From the NCBI GenBank assembly GCA_023416735.1, contig JAEZGX010000006.1:55064-119063 (forward strand): a stretch of 64,000 bases of DNA. Reading direction: 5' to 3'. Shown in pieces: positions 60,523-64,000 of this stretch. The DNA is from Verrucomicrobiota bacterium (GTDB taxonomy: Bacteria > Verrucomicrobiota > Verrucomicrobiia > Opitutales > Opitutaceae). A model generated the notes under the pieces. It was not told the DNA's origin. It worked only from the letters and a program-made list of their open reading frames with translations, and searched no databases. How positions within the stretch are numbered: the stretch's first letter is position 1; each line of letters opens with the position of its first letter. A program made the position numbers and the translations under genes.

Positions 60523-60600
60523 ATCGTTCTCTTTCTCGTTCTCTTACTCTTTCTCGAAACCTCGCGAAAACGAGGAACGAGAAAGAGAACGAGAACGATT
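60523..60600. repeat. Homopurine/homopyrimidine inverted repeat between atpD and atpC
   Basis: The left arm (60523-60543, TCTCTTTCTCGTTCTC core) and the right arm (60575-60599, GAACGAGAAAGAGAACG core) pair over about 18 bases around a CCTCG-CGAGG hairpin (60560-60575). Units of GAGAAC/GAGAAA are repeated. It fills nearly all of the gap. Confidence 0.65.
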
Positions 60601-60602
60601 CA

Positions 60603-62021
60603 TCAGGCTTTCTTCGCGGCGGCGAGGACCTCGTCGATGCCGCCCTTCATGTAGAAGTCGCCCTCGGGCACGTCGTCGAGTTGGCCGTCGAGGATCATCT
60701 TGAAGCCGCGGACGGTTTCCTTGACCGAGACGTATTTGCCCGGGGTGCCGGTGAACACTTCCGCGACCGCGAACGGTTGCGAGAGGAAGCGCTGGATCTT
60801 GCGCGCGCGATAAACCGTCTGCTTGTCCTCGGGCGAGAGTTCGTCGAGGCCGAGAATCGCGATAATGTCCTGCAGGTCCTTGTAACGCTGGAGAACGCGC
60901 TGGACTTCGCGAGCGACGCGATAGTGCTCGTCGCCGACGATGTCAGGCGCGAGCGCCTTCGAGACGGACGCGAGCGGATCGACCGCCGGGTAAATGCCGA
61001 GTTCGGCGATGGAACGCTCCAACACGATCGTCGAATCCAAGTGCGCGAAGGTGTTCGCCGGCGCGGGGTCGGTGAGGTCGTCCGCAGGCACGTAAACGGC
61101 TTGGAAAGACGTGATGGAGCCCTTCTTCGTCGAGGTGATGCGCTCCTGGAGCTGGCCCATTTCGTTCGAGAGCGTCGGCTGATAACCGACGGCCGACGGG
61201 GAGCGTCCAAGCAGAGCGGATACTTCGGAACCGGCTTGCGAGAAGCGGAAGATGTTGTCGACGAAGAGAAGCACGTCCTGGTTTTTCTCGTCGCGGAAAT
61301 ACTCGGTCATCGCGAGGGCCGAGAGCGCGACGCGCATGCGGGCGCCCGGCGGTTCGTTCATCTGGCCATAAACGAGCGCGACCTTCGACTTCGAGAGATC
61401 CTTCTGATCGATAACGCCCGCTTCGGACATTTCGTGGTAAAGGTCATTGCCTTCACGGGAGCGCTCACCGACGCCGGCGAACACGGAGTAACCGCCGTGC
61501 GCCTTCGCGATGTTATTGATGAGCTCCATGATCACGACGGTCTTGCCGACGCCCGCACCGCCGAACGCACCGACCTTGCCGCCCTTCGTGAACGGAGCGA
61601 TCAGATCGATGACCTTGATGCCGGTCTCGAGGATTTCGGCGTTCGTGTTCTGGTCGACGAGCGTCGGGGCCGGGCGGTGAATCGGATACTTCTTGGCGAA
61701 GTTGACCGGGCCTTTGCCGTCCACGGTGTCGCCGGTGACGTTGAAGATGCGGCCGAGCACGCCTTCGCCGACGGGCACGGAAATCGGAGCGCCGGTATCC
61801 ACGACGGTCATACCGCGGACGAGGCCTTCGGAAGAGGACATCGCGATCGCGCGGGCAATCCCCTCGCCCAAGTGCTGCTGAATTTCGAGCGTCAGCACTT
61901 CCTTTTTGCCGCCCGCCGTGAACTCGACGGTGAGCGCCTGAAAGATCGGCGGGATGGCGTTCTCGGCGAACTGAACGTCAACGACCGGGCCGATGACTTG
62001 GACGATTTTGCCTGTGTTCAT
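60603..62021 (-). CDS. atpD: F1F0 ATP synthase beta subunit
   Basis: The 472-aa product has the nucleotide-binding P-loop GAFGGAGVGKTVVIMELINN, the Walker B region VLLFVDNIFRF, and the DELSPEDK region of the DELSEED loop. It is the catalytic subunit. Gene order matches atpA-atpG-atpD-atpC. Confidence 0.97.
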   Translation of the reverse strand: MNTGKIVQVIGPVVDVQFAENAIPPIFQALTVEFTAGGKKEVLTLEIQQHLGEGIARAIAMSSSEGLVRGMTVVDTGAPISVPVGEGVLGRIFNVTGDTVDGKGPVNFAKKYPIHRPAPTLVDQNTNAEILETGIKVIDLIAPFTKGGKVGAFGGAGVGKTVVIMELINNIAKAHGGYSVFAGVGERSREGNDLYHEMSEAGVIDQKDLSKSKVALVYGQMNEPPGARMRVALSALAMTEYFRDEKNQDVLLFVDNIFRFSQAGSEVSALLGRSPSAVGYQPTLSNEMGQLQERITSTKKGSITSFQAVYVPADDLTDPAPANTFAHLDSTIVLERSIAELGIYPAVDPLASVSKALAPDIVGDEHYRVAREVQRVLQRYKDLQDIIAILGLDELSPEDKQTVYRARKIQRFLSQPFAVAEVFTGTPGKYVSVKETVRGFKMILDGQLDDVPEGDFYMKGGIDEVLAAAKKA

Positions 62022-62066
62022 TTTGGAAAGAGACGGATGGGGATTTTCGGAAACGAGTGGAGGCGA

Positions 62067-62954
62067 TTAACTGCTCGCGAACTGGGCAGCCGCGATTTCG
62101 AGGATTTCCTGCGTGATGCCAGCCTGGCGGGCCTTGTTGTATTCGAGCGTGAGGTCGCCGAGGAGCTTCGTGGCGTTGTCCTTGGCGGTCTTCATCGCGA
62201 CCATGCGGGCGCTGTGTTCCGAGGCTTTCGCATCGAGCACCTGCTGGTAAATTTCGCGATTGATGTAGAGCGGAAGCAGCGCTTCGAGCACCGATGCCGC
62301 GCTCGGCTCGAACAACATCTGATTGGTCGCCGCGGCCGGCGCGGCCAGAGCCGCGGTGTGTCCGGAGCCGGAACGAAGATCGGCAACCGCATCTTTGACG
62401 CTCGTCAGCGGCAGCAGCGGGAGCACGGTCGGGATTTGAACCAGCGTGTTCTTAAAACGCGGATACACGATTTCGACGGTATCGACGACACCATCGAGGA
62501 ACTGCTTCACCATGAACTCCGCGACGACCTTCACCTCGGAGAAAGCGACTTTGTCGCTCACCTGGAAATCGGCGATGAGGTTGCGGTGCGTGCGCGCGAG
62601 GAACTGCGCGCCCTTGCGGCCGATGACGACGTATTTGGCAGGCTGCTTGATCTCGGTGACGAGCTTGAAGAGGTTCGCGTTGAGCGGACCGGCGAGACCT
62701 TTGTCTGTAGTGACAAGAAGGATACCGCGGGTCTTCACCTCACGACGGGCGAGAAACGGATGCTGCGTTTCCTCCACGCGATCGGCCAGCGCGCCGAGCA
62801 TCTGCGCCATCAGGTCGGCGTAAGCGCGGCCGGCGAGCGCCAGCTGCTGGGCCTTCTTCATCTTCGAAGCGGCCACGAGCTCCATCGCCTTGGTGATCTG
62901 GCGGGTGTTTTTGACCGACTTGATGCGGCGGCGAATATCGCGAGTAGATGCCAT
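62067..62954 (-). CDS. atpG: F1F0 ATP synthase gamma subunit
   Basis: The 295-aa product has the N-terminal signature RDIRRRIKSVKNTRQITKAMELVAASKM and the C-terminal helix (DNATKLLGDLTLEYNKARQAGITQEILEI), which form the rotor shaft coiled coil. Confidence 0.96.
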   Translation of the reverse strand: MASTRDIRRRIKSVKNTRQITKAMELVAASKMKKAQQLALAGRAYADLMAQMLGALADRVEETQHPFLARREVKTRGILLVTTDKGLAGPLNANLFKLVTEIKQPAKYVVIGRKGAQFLARTHRNLIADFQVSDKVAFSEVKVVAEFMVKQFLDGVVDTVEIVYPRFKNTLVQIPTVLPLLPLTSVKDAVADLRSGSGHTAALAAPAAATNQMLFEPSAASVLEALLPLYINREIYQQVLDAKASEHSARMVAMKTAKDNATKLLGDLTLEYNKARQAGITQEILEIAAAQFASS

Positions 62955-62960
62955 CGAGGA

Positions 62961-63049
62961 GATTTATGATTTTCGATTTTCGATTTATGATTGGGCGGCG
63001 CGGCCGCGGGTGATGTTCACATCATCAATCATAAATCAGACATCATAAA
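62961..63049. repeat. Nested inverted repeat between atpA and atpG
   Basis: GATTTATGATTG (62982-62993) and CAATCATAAATC (63026-63037) are perfect inverted repeats. A second pair, TTTATGAT (62963-62970) and ATCATAAA (63042-63049), encloses them, and TGATG-ttca-CATCA lies inside (63011-63024). The AT-rich (ATTTTCG)n text contrasts with the GC-rich genes. Confidence 0.7.
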
Positions 63050-63053
63050 CGAA

Positions 63054-64000
63054 TCAGGCGTTGAAGGTCGGTTTCCACTCCTCGAGCGCGGCTTGAAGCT
63101 TGGCTTCAAGATCCTTGTCGAGAGCGGCCTTGGTGCGGATTTCGGTGAGCAGCGCGTCCTTGCGGGTGGCGAAGAACTCTTTCAACGAGTTCGCCGCCGC
63201 GACGACCTGCTTGGTGTCGATCGCGTCGAAATAGTTTTTCTGCATCGCGAAGAGCACCGCGACCTGGAGTTCGATCGGGATCGGATTGAACGCCGGCTGC
63301 TTGAAGAGCTCGACGATGCGCGCACCGCGCTCGAGCTGAGCTTTGGTTTTCGCGTCGAGATCCGAGCCGAACTGCGCGAAAGCGGCGAGTTCGCGGAACT
63401 GCGCGAGTTCGCCCTTCAACTTACCACCGACCTGCTTCGTCGCTTTGATCTGCGCGGCGGAACCGACGCGCGAGACGGAGAGACCGACGGACACCGCCGG
63501 GCGGATACCTTGGTTGAAGAGGTCGGTCTCGAGGAAGATCTGGCCGTCGGTGATCGAGATGACGTTCGTCGGAATGTAGGCCGAGACGTCGCCGGCCTGC
63601 GTTTCGATCACGGGGAGCGCGGTGAGCGAGCCACCGGGCTTGAGAATTGTCTTACCGTCCACCACGCTCGGATCTTCGCTGAGCTTGGCGGCGCGCTCGA
63701 GCAGGCGCGAGTGGAGATAGAAGACGTCGCCCGGGAACGCTTCGCGGCCCGGCGGGCGGCGCAACACGAGCGACAACTGGCGATACGCGGCGGCCTGCTT
63801 GGAGAGGTCGTCGTACACGCACAACGTCGGCTTGCCTTCGTTGTACATGAAATACTCGGCCATCGCGCAGCCGGAGTAGGGCGCGATGTACTGCATCGGC
63901 GCCGGGTCGGACGCGGAGGCGACGACGACGATGGTGTACTCCATCGCGCCGGCTTCCTTGAGTCTCTGCACGACCGACGCGACCGTCGACGCTTTCTGGC
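63054..64000 (-). CDS. atpA: F1F0 ATP synthase alpha subunit, 5' part outside window
   Basis: The frame is open to the window edge, giving about the last 315 residues of AtpA. It contains PVIETQAGDVSAYIPTNVISITDGQIFLETDLFNQGIRPAVSVGLSVSRVGSAAQ, the catalytic-interface 'VISITDGQ' block of the alpha subunit, and the end KAALDKDLEAKLQAALEEWKPTF. The Walker A motif would lie upstream, outside the window. Confidence 0.95.
   Translation of the reverse strand, partial: QKASTVASVVQRLKEAGAMEYTIVVVASASDPAPMQYIAPYSGCAMAEYFMYNEGKPTLCVYDDLSKQAAAYRQLSLVLRRPPGREAFPGDVFYLHSRLLERAAKLSEDPSVVDGKTILKPGGSLTALPVIETQAGDVSAYIPTNVISITDGQIFLETDLFNQGIRPAVSVGLSVSRVGSAAQIKATKQVGGKLKGELAQFRELAAFAQFGSDLDAKTKAQLERGARIVELFKQPAFNPIPIELQVAVLFAMQKNYFDAIDTKQVVAAANSLKEFFATRKDALLTEIRTKAALDKDLEAKLQAALEEWKPTFNA

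Noticed and set aside
60681..62969. 762-codon + strand frame across atpD and atpG
   Set aside because: Antisense shadow with Asp/Arg/Glu bias; atpD and atpG are unambiguous.
1..64000. CRISPR arrays, rRNA genes, prophage structural genes, intact transposases
   Set aside because: Looked for evenly spaced direct repeats, rRNA core sequences and transposase motifs; none were seen.

Overview
The window reads as chromosomal DNA of a GC-rich Gram-negative bacterium, most likely a member of the Verrucomicrobiota close to Opitutaceae. This assignment is an inference. It rests on GC-rich codon use, signal peptides with large TonB-dependent receptors, a PEP-CTERM sorting tail, paired Gfo/Idh/MocA and DUF1080 proteins, and several families of short interspersed repeats of the kind I associate with that group. 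I see no rRNA operon, no complete tRNA, no CRISPR array and no intact transposase.

Left edge (1-1807): the tail of an XRE-type regulator, then three short overlapping genes (a small ribbon-helix-helix-like protein, a lipoprotein and a 45-aa ORF). These run up to a terminator-like hairpin and a tRNA 3'-end-like remnant, which suggests the scar of an integrated element. Next (1808-11790) comes a respiratory block. A minus-strand operon encodes a monoheme cytochrome c, a NapC/NirT-type heptaheme inner-membrane cytochrome, an octaheme MtrA/DmsE-like lipoprotein and an MtrB/PioB-like outer-membrane barrel, which together look like a trans-envelope electron conduit. It diverges from the cytochrome c maturation genes resB-ccsA, which converge on protoporphyrinogen oxidase.

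Region 12801-19941 holds a TonB-dependent receptor followed by three tandem paralogous secreted alpha/beta-hydrolases of unknown substrate, closed by a strong terminator. Region 19958-26942 (minus) is an RND efflux pair joined to a two-subunit Tat-exported molybdenum hydroxylase. Region 27078-34265 contains two secreted proteins, a LysR regulator and a likely 3-keto-glycoside module: two Gfo/Idh/MocA oxidoreductases, a double-DUF1080 hydrolase and a TonB-C domain protein. glyS follows.

Region 36681-39899 is decayed defence DNA: a type III restriction-modification locus whose mod and res genes are joined by an internal deletion, and a truncated, frameshifted NYN-domain gene. Region 40074-57273 is a mixed accessory stretch: a SWIM/SNF2 helicase, a PhnA-like protein, small membrane and zinc-ribbon proteins, an outer-membrane barrel, esterases, a GH2 glycosidase, a GNAT enzyme, a PEP-CTERM protein, a dehalogenase/epoxide-hydrolase-like enzyme, an intradiol dioxygenase-like protein, and RibD-C, VOC and methyltransferase proteins. 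The right end carries the ferrous-iron uptake operon feoA-feoA-feoB with a Cys-rich partner, and the 3' part of the ATP synthase operon (atpA partial, atpG, atpD, atpC). Both atpA-atpG and atpD-atpC gaps contain inverted interspersed repeats.

Taken together, the heme, cytochrome and iron genes and the electron conduit suggest a versatile respiratory lifestyle. The secreted hydrolases, GH2 enzyme and 3-keto module suggest a degrader of plant- or polysaccharide-derived compounds.
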